Below, piece after piece: positions 36,031 to 45,961 of a stretch of 64,000 nt of DNA. Source of the DNA: Spirodela intermedia (lineage: Eukaryota; Streptophyta; Magnoliopsida; Alismatales; Araceae); the NCBI GenBank assembly GCA_902729315.2, contig LR746266.1:315001-379000 (forward strand), written 5' to 3'. The position numbers and the translations under genes were made by a program. The notes below the pieces were generated by a model. The model had not been told where the DNA came from, made no database searches, and worked only from the letters and a program-made list of their open reading frames with translations. Position 1 is the stretch's first letter. Every line of letters starts with the position of its first letter.

Positions 36031-36036
36031 GTAGAA
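34249..36036. other. Intergenic between RDUF-like and plastid zinc-finger genes
   Basis: No gene recognised. It contains an AAG trinucleotide run near 34423-34447, a (CT)n run at about 34951-34986, CT-rich DNA to about 35180, and finally the GA run abutting the next gene. Scattered GGCCCA/TGGGC motifs occur at 35580-35665. Confidence 0.6.
35964..36028 (+). repeat. (AG)n microsatellite ending 8 bases before a start codon
   Basis: About 65 bases of uninterrupted AG/GA end at 36028, and the ATG of the next gene is at 36037. The repeat therefore lies in the 5' leader if transcription starts upstream of it. Confidence 0.92.
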
Positions 36037-36549
36037 ATGGCGTCTTCAGCTGCTCAGCTCACGTCGTTGAAGTTCCACTGCGGCTTCGCCGGCGGGAGGC
36101 CCGCTGCGCCGCCGGCCACCGCCGTGAGTGTCGCGCCGCCGTCGAAGGGGAGGAAGGTGCGGTCGGCGGTGGTGGTGGCAGCGGTGGGTGACGTATCGGC
36201 GGAGGGAACCACGTACCTGGTGGCCGGCGCCATAGCGGTGGCGCTCGTGGGCACAGCGTTCCCCATTCTCTTCTCCCGCAAGGACCTGTAAGATCCCCCC
36301 TCCCCCCAATCCTCTTATCTCTCCTCATCCCCAATCTCGGGGAGGACTGGATCTGGGCCTTTAATCGACCTATGTGGTCGTATTGGATCATAATGGGCCG
36401 TGTGCTGCAGATGCCCGGAGTGCGACGGGGCCGGGTTCATCAGGAAGTCGGGAGTGACGCTGCGGGCCAACGCGGCACGCAAGGACCAGGCCCAGATCGT
36501 CTGCCCCAACTGTAATGGGCTCGGCAAGCTGGGCCAGATCGACAAATGA
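36037..36549 (+). CDS. Small plastid-targeted DnaJ-type zinc-finger membrane protein, 2 exons
   Basis: Exons 36037-36287 and 36411-36549 (390 nt, 129 aa; GT at 36288, AG at 36409-36410, phase 2). The N-terminus is Ser/Ala/Arg-rich and acidic-poor, typical of a chloroplast transit peptide. One membrane span follows (about 59-79, YLVAGAIAVALVGTAFPILF). The C-terminus has two DnaJ-type CxxCxGxG motifs, CPECDGAG and CPNCNGLG, separated by a basic spacer. Such half-zinc-finger domains occur in plastid BSD2/ORANGE/PSA2-type chaperones and thiol-disulfide factors. A role in assembly or redox handling at a plastid membrane is inferred; I do not recognise the exact orthologue. Stop at 36547. Confidence 0.85.
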
Positions 36550-37355
36550 TCTGCCTATATTCCTTGGCTTACAAATGGGCCGACTTGTGGGTCTCATAGA
36601 ATCTCCTCTCCTCCCCTCCCCCTCCCCTCCCTTTCCTTGCTGTATCCGTACCGGTCAGTCTGTATCATGAGCACGTGGTTCTTTGTTGTTAGTTGGCCCA
36701 TTTGGGTCGAAACCACCCAATTTGGGCCAACTTATATAAAGTCCACTGGATTTAGCCCATTTTAAAATTATGGCCCATAAATAAGTGTTTTGGGCCGTGC
36801 GATCAAAGATGCGAAGTAATACTTGGGCCCATTTAGATACCCTGGCGGAGGACCGTTTGTAACGTGGAAGGGATAGTTTGACCAGAGTTTTTTTCGAGCT
36901 GCCTAGCGTCTTGTCCCCCACTCCCCTCTCTCTCTCTCTCTCTCTCGCTCCGTTCCCGCGGTATAGAGAGGTCTCGCCGCCGAGAGGTCAGCAGCTTTCA
37001 AGGGGGAGGAAGGCTCCATTTCCGGGTCGAGTTGGTGAGTTCTTCTGTACCTTTGCGTTCATGGGATCGTTCGCTCGCATGCATTCGGCGGCTGAAGCTT
37101 CCCCAAGTTTGGATGAGTGTAGAGGCGGAAATCATGGTCTAGATCGCTAGCTAGGGCTCACATTTTCTGTTTTCTCCGAATGCGCGGCCGATTGTGGGCG
37201 GTGAGCTTGCCCGTTGCCGGAAAGCTTTGGGTCCGTGTGCCCATTTAGCTGAGGATTTTTTCTCTCTATTTTTCTTAAATGTTCAATGTGTTTCTTCCCG
37301 GTGAAGTTCGGGAGCACACGGCTTCAAACTCTGTGAAGGGATCTTTCAGGAACCC
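36550..37355. promoter_or_regulatory. SDIR1 upstream region with a TGGGCC/GGCCCA cluster
   Basis: Site II-like motifs (TGGGCC, GGCCCA, TTGGGCCC and variants) recur about nine times between 36576 and 36836, followed by a CT-rich leader at 36925-36948. The position fits the promoter of SDIR1 on the plus strand. The open frame at 36878-37150 lacks a domain and is probably leader. The exact start site cannot be told. Confidence 0.5.
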
Positions 37356-39408
37356 ATGAGTTTCGTCTTTCGGGGAGCGAGAGGAGAAATCGGGGGTGAG
37401 TTCTCCAGATTCCTGCGGGAGAGGCGCGCAGCGGTAGTCACTCTCTCGCCGTACATATAATTTGGATCGGAATCCAATTCATCGGTGCTGACAATGCCCC
37501 TCTCACTTCCTCAGCGTCTCCATGACGGAGGTCACCCCGTGAGTGCCAACTCAAGGGTGTTTCTCCTCACAGGTTTCTTCCTCTCCAGCTATGTTTCGGA
37601 TGGTTCCATTCATGGATGGCTGAATCCGCTTTTTCCTGCAGTTCTTCTGTTGTTCGTGGTCCTGAACTCCCACCAGATTTCGCCTAATTTTCTGGTACGT
37701 GATGGTTTCTTTTCTCACGGTGGGCTAAATCCGGTAGGTTTCCGGTCAAATTGCCAATTTTTCTCACTGGGTCCTCGCGCTTGCAGATTTGGTTGCTGCT
37801 GAGCGCTTTTCTGATGGCCACCGCCATCCGGATGTGCGCAGCATGCCAGCAACTCCACGCGCAGGCTCAAGCTCATGCAGCCGTCGCAGCCGGTGGGCTC
37901 CTCGGGCATGCCGAGCTCCGTCTGCAGATGCCTCCTGCCGCAGCTTTCGCCGCCAGCGGGAGGCACCAAGGCCTGAGGCTCCAGCTCGCCCTTCTTGATC
38001 GCGACTTCGATGATTTAGGTGTTGTGGCTTATTCTCACAATTTTCAACCTCATGGCGCATCTGTTTCTAAGCTAACCCACACAATGCCGCGTGAATTCTA
38101 AGTTTACTGGTCTTCCGCTCATTCTGGGGGTAGATTACGACGCTTTGAGAGCACTGGACGCTGGTAGTAATGCTGCTGCTCCTTCCATGACCGAGGAAGA
38201 GATCGATGCTCTTCCCGTTCGCGAATACAAACTTCGGCCGGATGATGGGTCCGCTGGTTCGCAGCGGTAAGCTGGATTGATCTCCTGCTGCAAATCACCC
38301 ATGAAAGCCCGTCCCTTTCCTGCGATCTTTTATTTACTGAGCGAAAATTTATGTTTGCTGATGAATCTGAAATCCTCTGTTGTGTGGTCAGTGGCGGGGC
38401 TTCTCTGCAACGAGCAGCGCCATCATCATCAGCATCCTCTTCTTCTTCTTCTCCTTCTCTTGTAGCCGAGGTACCCCATCCCCGGAATTCAGCTTTGCCC
38501 CAATCATGCATGAAGCGTTGTGTGTCTGTAGACTGTGTAATTGAGCATCCATAGACCAGCGAAGTCACCAGGAGCAAGTATCTGAATCACCTTCTAGAGG
38601 GAAGGATCTTTCTTTCATGATAAAGAAGCACCTAGAGGAGCCCTTTCCGATCGTCAAAAAAATCGATTTAATTGCCCAGGTCAATCGAAGATGCACGTTT
38701 TGCAAATTACTACCCTCAATTGGATATCAACACTCACGTGACCTGATTTTCCGAGTGATATGGCTGTTTAATTGAATAGAGACGAATAATGGACATGGAA
38801 AATATTGAGTGTATAGGAATATATTGTGCATTTTTTTCTGGACCGCCTGGTCTTTGCTTCGTTTTCTTCCCGCAGGAACCTTCTGTTGTCATTTTTTTGC
38901 TCGGTTTTGAGAGGCGTTTGCTCTTTAATAATATTTCTATTTTTTTCGGAGTAGAAGGAACATGATGCTGCAAAATCAGAGAGAGATCGCCGAAGCCCTG
39001 CAGATGAACTCACTTGTAGCGTTTGCTTGGAGCAAGTTTATGCTGGAGAATTAGTCCGTATCTTACCATGCTTACATCAGGTACTCCCCCCATAGTTTTT
39101 GGTATTGTGGAAGGTCAATTCGAAAGCAGGAGACGATCCAAGATGAAGATAGTAAGCACCAATGGTTCAATCATTCCTGGAGTGTAGTTAATCTCTGTTC
39201 ATTCCAATTCATTAAAGATGCATCATATGACAATGTTAAAGGTTTTATATATTTTTCTTGAAATTGCAAAAAGAAAAAATATTGGGAATTTTCTTGAAAT
39301 TACCCCAACAATCGAAGAGAAAGAGAACAAGTACCCATATCTTGTTTGATTGGCTTTTTCCTGATTCTATACATTCTTTTTAGGGTTTTTCTTTAGCTAT
39401 CCAACAAT

Positions 39409-39457
<49 letters not shown>

Positions 39458-39718
39458 AGTGTCAATAACTTGATCCCTCCTTGAGTGATCTCTCGAGGAT
39501 TATGGGGTGGAATGGGGGGAGGTTCCTGATATTTCCTGATTATAGATCTTTTGAATGAAGTTGTTTCTACTAATGTGCTGCGCTTACAGTTTCATGTGGC
39601 CTGCATCGATCCGTGGCTGCGACAGCAGGGAACTTGCCCCGTCTGCAAATATCGGGCCGCCCGCCGGTGGCAGGACAGCAGCGGAAGCAGTGAAGCGGAC
39701 CCATCTTTCATGGTTTAA
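37356..39718 (+). CDS. SDIR1: SDIR1-like RING-H2 E3 ubiquitin ligase, 8 exons
   Basis: Exons: 37356-37433, 37515-37572, 37642-37694, 37787-38018, 38134-38266, 38392-38470, 38955-39080, 39590-39718 (888 nt, 295 aa, all GT/AG and in frame). The product starts MSFVFRGARGE. Two membrane spans lie at about 40-62 and 63-82 (TVLLLFVVLNSHQISPNFL and the following IWLLLSAFLMATAIRM), then a Gln/Ala-rich region and LRLQLALLDRDFDDLDYDAL. The RING-H2 is split across the last two exons (CSVCLEQ, CLHQFHVACIDPWLRQQ, CPVCK), and the C-terminus is SFMV. The order and motifs match Arabidopsis SDIR1, an ER-membrane ligase that promotes ABA signalling and drought or salt tolerance. It is about 20 aa longer, with a Ser-rich linker in exon 6. 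The third-last to last introns are long; one holds a GA run at about 39413-39453. Confidence 0.95.
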
Positions 39719-40016
39719 TGTACGGTACAATTCCAGAGGTTTGTTTAAAGCTTCGTCTAATGGCGTTGGTTTAGCCTTAAGATCTGACTAAATCATCAGT
39801 CCGCCGTCTTCTCCAGTTCTTGACGGTGGGCCTAACCATGGTGTAGAATTTAGAACCAGTGGAGATGGAGAGATGGAGAGAGAGAGAGAGAGTATCTCTC
39901 CTAGTGTAGAACGCCCGTTTGACAATGGCGATTATAAATCCCGATCGTATGGTGAATTTGTTGGATCTTTGTTTCACTTGTCCTGATCTTTAGGAAGAGT
40001 TGATGCTAATATCACT

Positions 40017-40047
<31 letters not shown>

Positions 40048-40148
40048 ACCCCTGATAAGAATCGCTCCAGGGTCCCAATGGGCTGTGCCGGGCCCTGTCC
40101 GTGGAGACCCTGTGCCCATGGGGACCCTGGAGTGATTCTTATCAGGGG

Positions 40149-40203
<55 letters not shown>

Positions 40204-40248
40204 AGAGAGATGCAGGCAATCTCCCGCAGGTACCGGGGCCTAACTTGT
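39719..40248. other. 3' flank of SDIR1 up to the assembly gap
   Basis: It contains a GA run near 39878-39892, a long foldback at 40018-40199 and unassigned sequence up to the N run. No gene is seen. Confidence 0.6.
40018..40199. repeat. Long foldback: 36-bp arms inside complementary CT and GA runs
   Basis: Left arm 40048-40083 and right arm 40114-40149 are inverted complements at 34 of 36 positions, with a 30-base GC-rich loop. The arms are flanked outside by (TC)n at 40021-40047 and (GA)n at 40152-40199, which also pair and extend the stem to about 60 bp. It could be a pre-miRNA-like hairpin, a foldback element or an inverted microsatellite duplication. It lies 50 bases from the assembly gap. 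Confidence 0.85.
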
Positions 40249-40258
40249 NNNNNNNNNN
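40249..40258. other. Assembly gap (10 N)
   Basis: Ten ambiguous bases. The sequence character changes abruptly from a GA-rich foldback to an AT-rich gypsy remnant, so the true distance and even the adjacency are unknown. Confidence 0.99.
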
Positions 40259-41520
40259 GCTATAGATGCTTTGTCTCGAGTTCCAGATGTCAGTTTACTA
40301 CATGCGACTAAATTGTTTCGACCAAAGCTGCATGATATGCATATAATTGCTGAAGAGAATTGAGTTGATCCAACTAGAAATCATGACCCAACTAGAAAGC
40401 TGCCGACATTATTCATTACATCACAAGAAACTATTCTATGGAGGACGACTCGTCATATTTGAGAATTTGCAGCTCATCTCAAACATACTTTAGGAATTTC
40501 AAAGCTCAACAATAGGAGCACATTTTGAGTCCAAGACACTAGATTGTCGAATTATGTAGAGTGTTCACTGGAGAGGCATGTTAAGTGCATCTAAAAATTC
40601 ATAGCCAATTACACAATTTGTCAAAGAAATAAGTCTAAATCACATGACCCATGCAACCTCTTCCAACCTCTCCCAATTTTGACACTAATTTGGATAGACC
40701 TTAATATAGATTTCATTGAGACCACTAGCTTCTAAAGGATATAACTATATCTTAGTCATTGTGGATCGACTAAGCAAATGTACACATTTTTCCGCTCTTT
40801 GGCACCCCTTTATGGTGAAGGACATAATGATGATCTTCATCCAAGTTGTAGTGTGGCTGCACAGATTTTGTGAAGTCTATACTCATGAATAGAGACCAAA
40901 TGTTTATAACCTTCTTACGGAGTGAAATCTTCAAGCTCCATGGCACAACCCTCCATCAAACAAGCTCATACTACCCTCAGACTAATAGACTATTGGAAGT
41001 GGTCAACGAAGTTTGAAAACTTACATTTGCTATTTTTCAAGGGATTGTCTATGGTTTAACACTTAATTACAACTCATTCTCATGTTTCTCTCCGTTTAAG
41101 ATTATTTAGGGCTATGACCCCGCCACTCTAATGAAGTACAAACCAAGTATTACCATCACAGCCGACATCAACTAGCTCATATGAGAGAGAGATCAAACTC
41201 TCAAAAAACTCAAGCTCTATCTCTAGTGAATTCAAGCATAGATGAAGGCACACGCAGACCACGGACAACATGACCTTGAGTTCCAACTAGAGGTCTTTGT
41301 CTACCTTAGACTCTGGTCATATAGGCAACAATCTTTAGACTGATGACCCTGCGAGAAGCTCCGCCCACACTTCTTTGGCCCATATCAAGTCTTGGACATA
41401 ATCGGATCTGTAAAGTACAAGTTAAACCTTCCAAACTCTACAATAATACATCCCATCTTTCACACCACAAAGCTCAAGAAAGCAAAAACCTTCACAACAG
41501 TGATCTGCTCCAAAACATTG
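40259..41520 (+). pseudogene. Decayed Ty3/gypsy retrotransposon pol (RNase H end to integrase C-terminus)
   Basis: Right after the gap the plus strand reads AIDALSRVPDV, the end of gypsy RNase H. Further pieces follow: an integrase zinc-binding segment (YTICQRNKSKSHDPC near 40617), core fragments, and a tail near 41360-41500 with FGPYQVL and [13 protein letters not shown], typical of the integrase-chromodomain junction. Stops and frameshifts are scattered throughout, so it is non-functional. The upstream half of the element is missing or lost in the gap. Confidence 0.8.
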
Positions 41521-41529
41521 TAATTAAAG

Positions 41530-43185
41530 AGTGTCAAAAATAAAATTTATGATGTTCAAATGTCTTTCTAATGATACTAATGAGTATAGTTTAAGGAGTA
41601 TTAAAGTCGAATCACAAAGAGTTGTCTAAACTAAGATAAGATTTAACTTCTAATCAATATTGAATTTTTGATGAAGAATGAGATGAGGACATAGAAGAGA
41701 GTTGACTTAGGCACACTAAAGGGGGAATAAATTAATCTTATTTTGATGATTTTTCAGTCATCAAGAGAAGAAAATCAGGTGAGAAACAAATGGTGAAGTA
41801 TGAGATGATTGTGAATTCTTTAATCCTAATGTATGTAAATAAAAACTCTAATCTTCTTAGATATTCCTATGTTACATTAGAGATCAATAGAAAAACAAAA
41901 GCAGATTAATCTACTCCTAAACTACTTCCTAACCTCTCTTTATCCCTCTCTAATTCCAATGAATGCTCAACTTTGATGAATCAAAAGAACAAAACAATAT
42001 GGAAGGAGAAGGATCAAAAGAAGGGTCTAAAGTATCCTAGATATGTCCTACCTTGCTCACTCTTAGAAATGTGATCAATCTTGATAAATCAAGAGATCCA
42101 CATACATCAAGAGAAGCAAGAGAAGTGTATAAGGGTTGGATTCTATCCTAGGATCAACCTAGTGTCACTCTAGGGATCAAAAAATAAAGCCCTTAGATTA
42201 TGGGGGAGAGTGCACAGCCCTTGGATTAGATTTATCTCCCCAAGGGCAGCCTAAGGGAGGTGGGAGGCTGCTAGGGTGTCTCCTCACCTTCCCTTACCCT
42301 AGGACTTATCTCACCCCTTGGATTGGGCTGATTGAGCGGCTGAGATAGTCCCAAGGGTTGTTTAATGAGGGAGAGGGACGTGGCTGATCAGATGGTGCCA
42401 CAAATCCCTCCCTCAAATTAAGGAAGAAATGAACCGCCCACCTTAAGTGGGCAGTTTCCTTAATTTGAGGGGAGAGAAAACGCCTCCTTCTTGTTGGGCC
42501 TCCTCCTTCATTAATATGGGCTGTCCAGCTGACCCATGGGCCTAATATGACCTGAAACATAGTATTAAAATAAAGCCCATTACTCCTTAAATAAATAAAT
42601 ATAATAAATTAAGTATAAGGGAGAAATCAGCATGGTAAATCTTAAACTCATTTATACATGAGTTTACTTAGGGCTTAAGAGATGCATAATAAATCATAAA
42701 AACCATATGATTTATGCTTTATATTTTAAATAATCATGAGTCAAAGCACTAATATTAATTCGGATTTAATATAAAATTACGGAAAATAGAAAAACCTTTG
42801 GAATATTTATTTAAACTTGAAATAAATCTTCTAATACTAAAAAAAAATTCTAAAAACATCTAAAAATCAGGAAAAATACTTTGATCATATTAAATCATTA
42901 TAAAATATTCAAATCATAATTTAGATATCAAATGAAATTTATTTATAATTATCATTCAAGTGAAGCATATAAATAAATAAATACACATGCTATAGAAAAT
43001 AAGGAAAATTTATGAAATTAAGCATGTATTTAAAACATTCATCATAAATTATGCTTCACTTATTTTATGTGATTTTTCATGGTATCAAACAGCGAGCCCA
43101 ATATCATACATTATTGTATTGTTAAATGTCATTTTGCATGAAATTAAGCATTAATTGTTCAAATTATCCCAATATCTCCCCTTAG
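41530..43185. other. AT-rich insertion-like interval inside the gypsy remnant
   Basis: No coding sequence is recognised. The DNA is AT-rich with a GC-richer island at about 42220-42545 that contains a hairpin. It separates the integrase end (about 41500) from the chromodomain-like end (about 43190) of gypsy-type sequence, so it may be a nested, unidentified element. Terminal repeats were not identified. Confidence 0.4.
42410..42471. repeat. Hairpin with perfect 16-bp arms
   Basis: CCCTCAAATTAAGGAA at 42410-42425 is perfectly complementary to 42456-42471. An inner GCCCAC/GTGGGC stem surrounds a CTTAA loop. No terminal duplication was identified, so a MITE is possible but unproven. Confidence 0.75.
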
Positions 43186-43189
43186 TATG

Positions 43190-43366
43190 AATGAGGTTCT
43201 CACGTGGATTGTCCAGCCATTCGGCATGGGCCACAAGGCTTAAAAGCACTCATCAAATGGCTCAGTCTACCAGCTCGGAAGCCATGTGGGAGTCCGTACG
43301 TGTCATCCACCAACAGTTCCCAGTGTTCCAGCTTGAGGACAAGGTGAATTTCCAAGGCGGGAGTAT
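43190..43366 (+). mobile_element. Gypsy polyprotein C-terminus (chromodomain end) and polypurine tract
   Basis: The plus strand contains QQFPVFQLEDKVNFQGG, the characteristic end of plant Ty3/gypsy polyproteins, preceded by a WESVR segment. A purine-rich GGCGGGAG follows just before the probable LTR. This piece is in the same orientation as the integrase remnant 1.7 kb to the left. It is a fragment. Confidence 0.75.
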
Positions 43367-43708
43367 TGTTGAGGCCGTCACAACCTGAGGTCACCCACGG
43401 AAAAATACGTACTTCAAACCGTTCTGTTGGCAACACCCTTGTAGGAGGGTTTGGAGGACTGCCACGTGACAGCGGGCAACAGGCCGATAGAGACCAAATC
43501 CCGTGGCTCAGCCTTTAAAGAGAGGCTAGGTCGAGACCAACGCCGCATTCCCGAAGGACGTCACCTGTGAGACGATCCTTCGGTTATCCCTTCATTCTAG
43601 AGTTGTCTTGAAGTCAGTGTAAGTGCCGTCCCGGCGAACCAGTCCTTTGTCTTTTCCCTTACAATCAGCGTTTTTCTCTCTTCTTCCTACCCTGACCTTG
43701 GGTACTCA
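43367..43708 (+). mobile_element. Probable 3' LTR of the gypsy element
   Basis: The stretch begins TGTTGAGGCC right after the polypurine tract and ends GGGTACTCA, giving TG...CA borders over 342 bases. It has a TTTAAAG TATA-like box near 43517. No matching 5' LTR is present in the window, so borders are approximate. The duplicated SUPERMAN-like 5' region starts immediately after it. Confidence 0.5.
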
Positions 43709-43710
43709 TC

Positions 43711-43950
43711 AAATTTCCCATCGATGATAATCGAGAAGATGCCAATTCACCCAAATCAAGCAACAAAGCTCGGAAAATCCAGTCTCTAGAATTGGCCAAA
43801 ACAAGCTATCACCGGCCGACAAGGACTTCCTGCTGGAGACCTTCCTAAGCTTAGTCCTGCGCTCTCTTCTCACGGGTACAGCTTCGTGTGGAGAGGGAGA
43901 GAGAGAGAGAGAGCGCGGCGGATCTCTCCTTCCTCCTTCAGCGTCCTGGC
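43711..43950 (+). pseudogene. Diverged copy of the SUPERMAN-like gene's 5' region without the gene
   Basis: These 240 bases align, with substitutions and small indels, to 49836-50070, directly upstream of the SUPERMAN-like ATG. Shared blocks include GATGATAATCGAGAAGATGC, ATCAAGCAA, CCAAAACAA, a GAGAGAGAGAGCG run and CTCTCCTTC followed by CTTCAG. Similarity stops about ten bases before the ATG and no zinc-finger sequence follows. It is therefore an orphan promoter/leader duplicate. Confidence 0.75.
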
Positions 43951-44486
43951 CTTCACGTCTTGCAGCCCGTCCGATCGGATCTGCCGCCCAATCGTCCAAT
44001 CGGATCCGATCATGATCCCAACGGACCCACAAGAAACCCGACCTTTTCATGGTCATCGGAGTCTCGGATAATGAGGGAGAAAAAAAAAATATATGATCCC
44101 TTAAATTCCGAGCGTGAGAGGATTTAAATTCCCCCACCGTCGGTCAACGTTCACCCCCCCCAAGTGCCGCCTCCTGTCGGAGCAACTTTCTTCTTCTTCT
44201 TCTTGTGCATCGACCACCTCCTCGCCGCCTCGGCGACCGCCGCTGGAGTCCCCATCGACGATCGCCACCGTCTGCAGCATGCCCGTCATTGCCTCCCTAC
44301 AATGAGAGTAAGGAAAGAAAAGGAAATATTTGCCCACATGAAAATTCGTCCGAATTGTTTTTTTAAAAAAATCCCCACATTTCTTCAGACCCACAGGAAT
44401 CTAAATGGCTCCCACAGAAGCCCGAATCAATGTCCTATCGCAATTCAAATGCATAATGTAAAGTTATAAAATCATACATGAAAATC
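43951..44486. other. 3' flank of the BPM gene
   Basis: No gene is seen. On the minus strand an acceptor-like site (TTGTAG then GGAGGC) near 44302 could start an additional BPM 3' exon, but it would add only two residues before a stop in the expected phase. A GAA-rich run lies at 44189-44204. Confidence 0.5.
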
Positions 44487-45961
44487 TCAGGAACGCACTG
44501 ACAAACAACTACACCCACCTTTGAGGCACCGGTCAATGAACTCCAGACCCGCAGCCTTCAGCCCGGGACAGCGATGCCGCTCCGCCAGAGCCAGGTTGTC
44601 GGCCACTGTGTCCTCCGTGATCTCCTCTGACAGCTTGAGCTCACAAAAGCGCTTCAGCCGGTCCAGCCAGTAACGGTCGGCAGCGGCCAGGAGATGCCGG
44701 AGGAAGATCGTCGGGTTACACATCGGAATGGACATGGCGAGCTCTTGGACGTCCGGGAAGCCATCGGAGTAGATGAACTGAAGCATCGCCTGCAGACAGA
44801 AAATAAAAACCGCAGAAAATATTCACATCCAGATGAAAAATTATGCTTCATACAGGGATACCATCACCCGATCCATTCAGTGGAGCAGGAATGAAATCGG
44901 CTATATGCTTCCACCTGAAACGCATTACTGTTCTTGATATCAGAAACAGGCCCATCGTTCTCGAACTCTCCCCAGCTCCTCCCCTCCGTTTGGAATAGTG
45001 GCGTATTCAAGGTAAACATTATTGAAGGAAACTCGCTATTTAAGCAGATAAAGGCGTAGCCGAAACAAATAGGCTAATTAATTATGATCAGAGAATGCTG
45101 ACGGAAGCTACCTTGAAAACGGGGGGTTCTATTTCCTCCACATCGACTTTATCTAAATTTGGATCCCCGATCCCACCGAAGAACTGGGCACGGAAGACGG
45201 GAGAGCGAGCGGCAAGAATCAACTTGTGGGCCTTAAAAGACTCGCCGGCGACTACAAAGACTATGTCGGAACCCATCTCAGTCCTCAATAGTTCACCCAG
45301 GCTGCGACCCAAGTCCGACGTCGGAACAGGAATACTCCACTGTATGGGCGTCACCGTGCGAGTCTTGACAACGCTGATTGCACATTCGAAAAAAAGAGAA
45401 TCGTTCTGGAGAAAGTTCGATCTTTCCAGAGCTGCTTTCTTGATAAACCTTATAGAACCCCTGCAATTGCAGCGGCAAAATTAGAAGGAACTCGTCATGT
45501 TTGTGACTCACACCAGGAAGCGAATCTGCAGACGGCGGAGGGCGCACATACCAACTCCAGCCGTTTCCCTTGAGGTTGACAGGTTCGAAGCGACTAGAAA
45601 TGGTGTCCCTCTTGTACCGTACTTTGCCTCTCTGATCGGTCATAGCAAGGTCGAAAAGCGCTCGACAGTCTGGTTCCCCGGTGACCAGGGTGACAAAGAG
45701 GGACACGTAACCACCATTGTCCTCTGGGCCAAGGCCGTCCGGGTAGAAGTGGATGGCCCACCGAAGCCCTCCCACTGAGAAGACCTCGCTCGAAAGGAAC
45801 TTCCCGACCCCCATTCCTTTCGCCTGAGAGTACCCCGCCAAGACGTAACGGTGGGAGCCTTCCACGGTGCAACTCACCGACATCGAGCACGAGACCTCCG
45901 GCTGCTTCTCCCGCCTCCGGGAACCTTCCGCCGTAACCCACGACGTTGACGGCAACATCAT
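44487..45961 (-). CDS. MATH-BTB (BPM) substrate adaptor of CUL3 ubiquitin ligases, 3 exons
   Basis: Exons on the minus strand: 45961-45552, 45460-45112, 44789-44487 (1062 nt, 353 aa, in frame). The MATH domain is at about residues 28-150 (HRYVLAGYSQAKGMGVGKF, AIHFYPDG). The BTB domain is at about 200-300 (GSDIVFVVAGESFKAHKLIL then AARSPVFRAQFF). The start of the BACK-type C-terminal region follows (LAERHRCPGLKAAGLEFI). BPMs hand substrates such as ERF/AP2, HB6 and PP2C proteins to CUL3 in the nucleus. The tail after residue 340 is shorter than in Arabidopsis BPMs. The first in-frame ATG (45961) is used, but the frame is open and conserved upstream in the neighbouring paralogue, so the true N-terminus may be longer. 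Confidence 0.85.

Noticed and set aside
41343-41543. 66-codon frame as an independent gene
   Set aside because: It is the integrase tail of the decayed gypsy element, and the ATG is incidental.
43886-44071. Possible zinc-finger coding sequence after the duplicated 5' region
   Set aside because: No QALGGH, CSFC or EAR motif in any frame; similarity to the real gene ends before the ATG.
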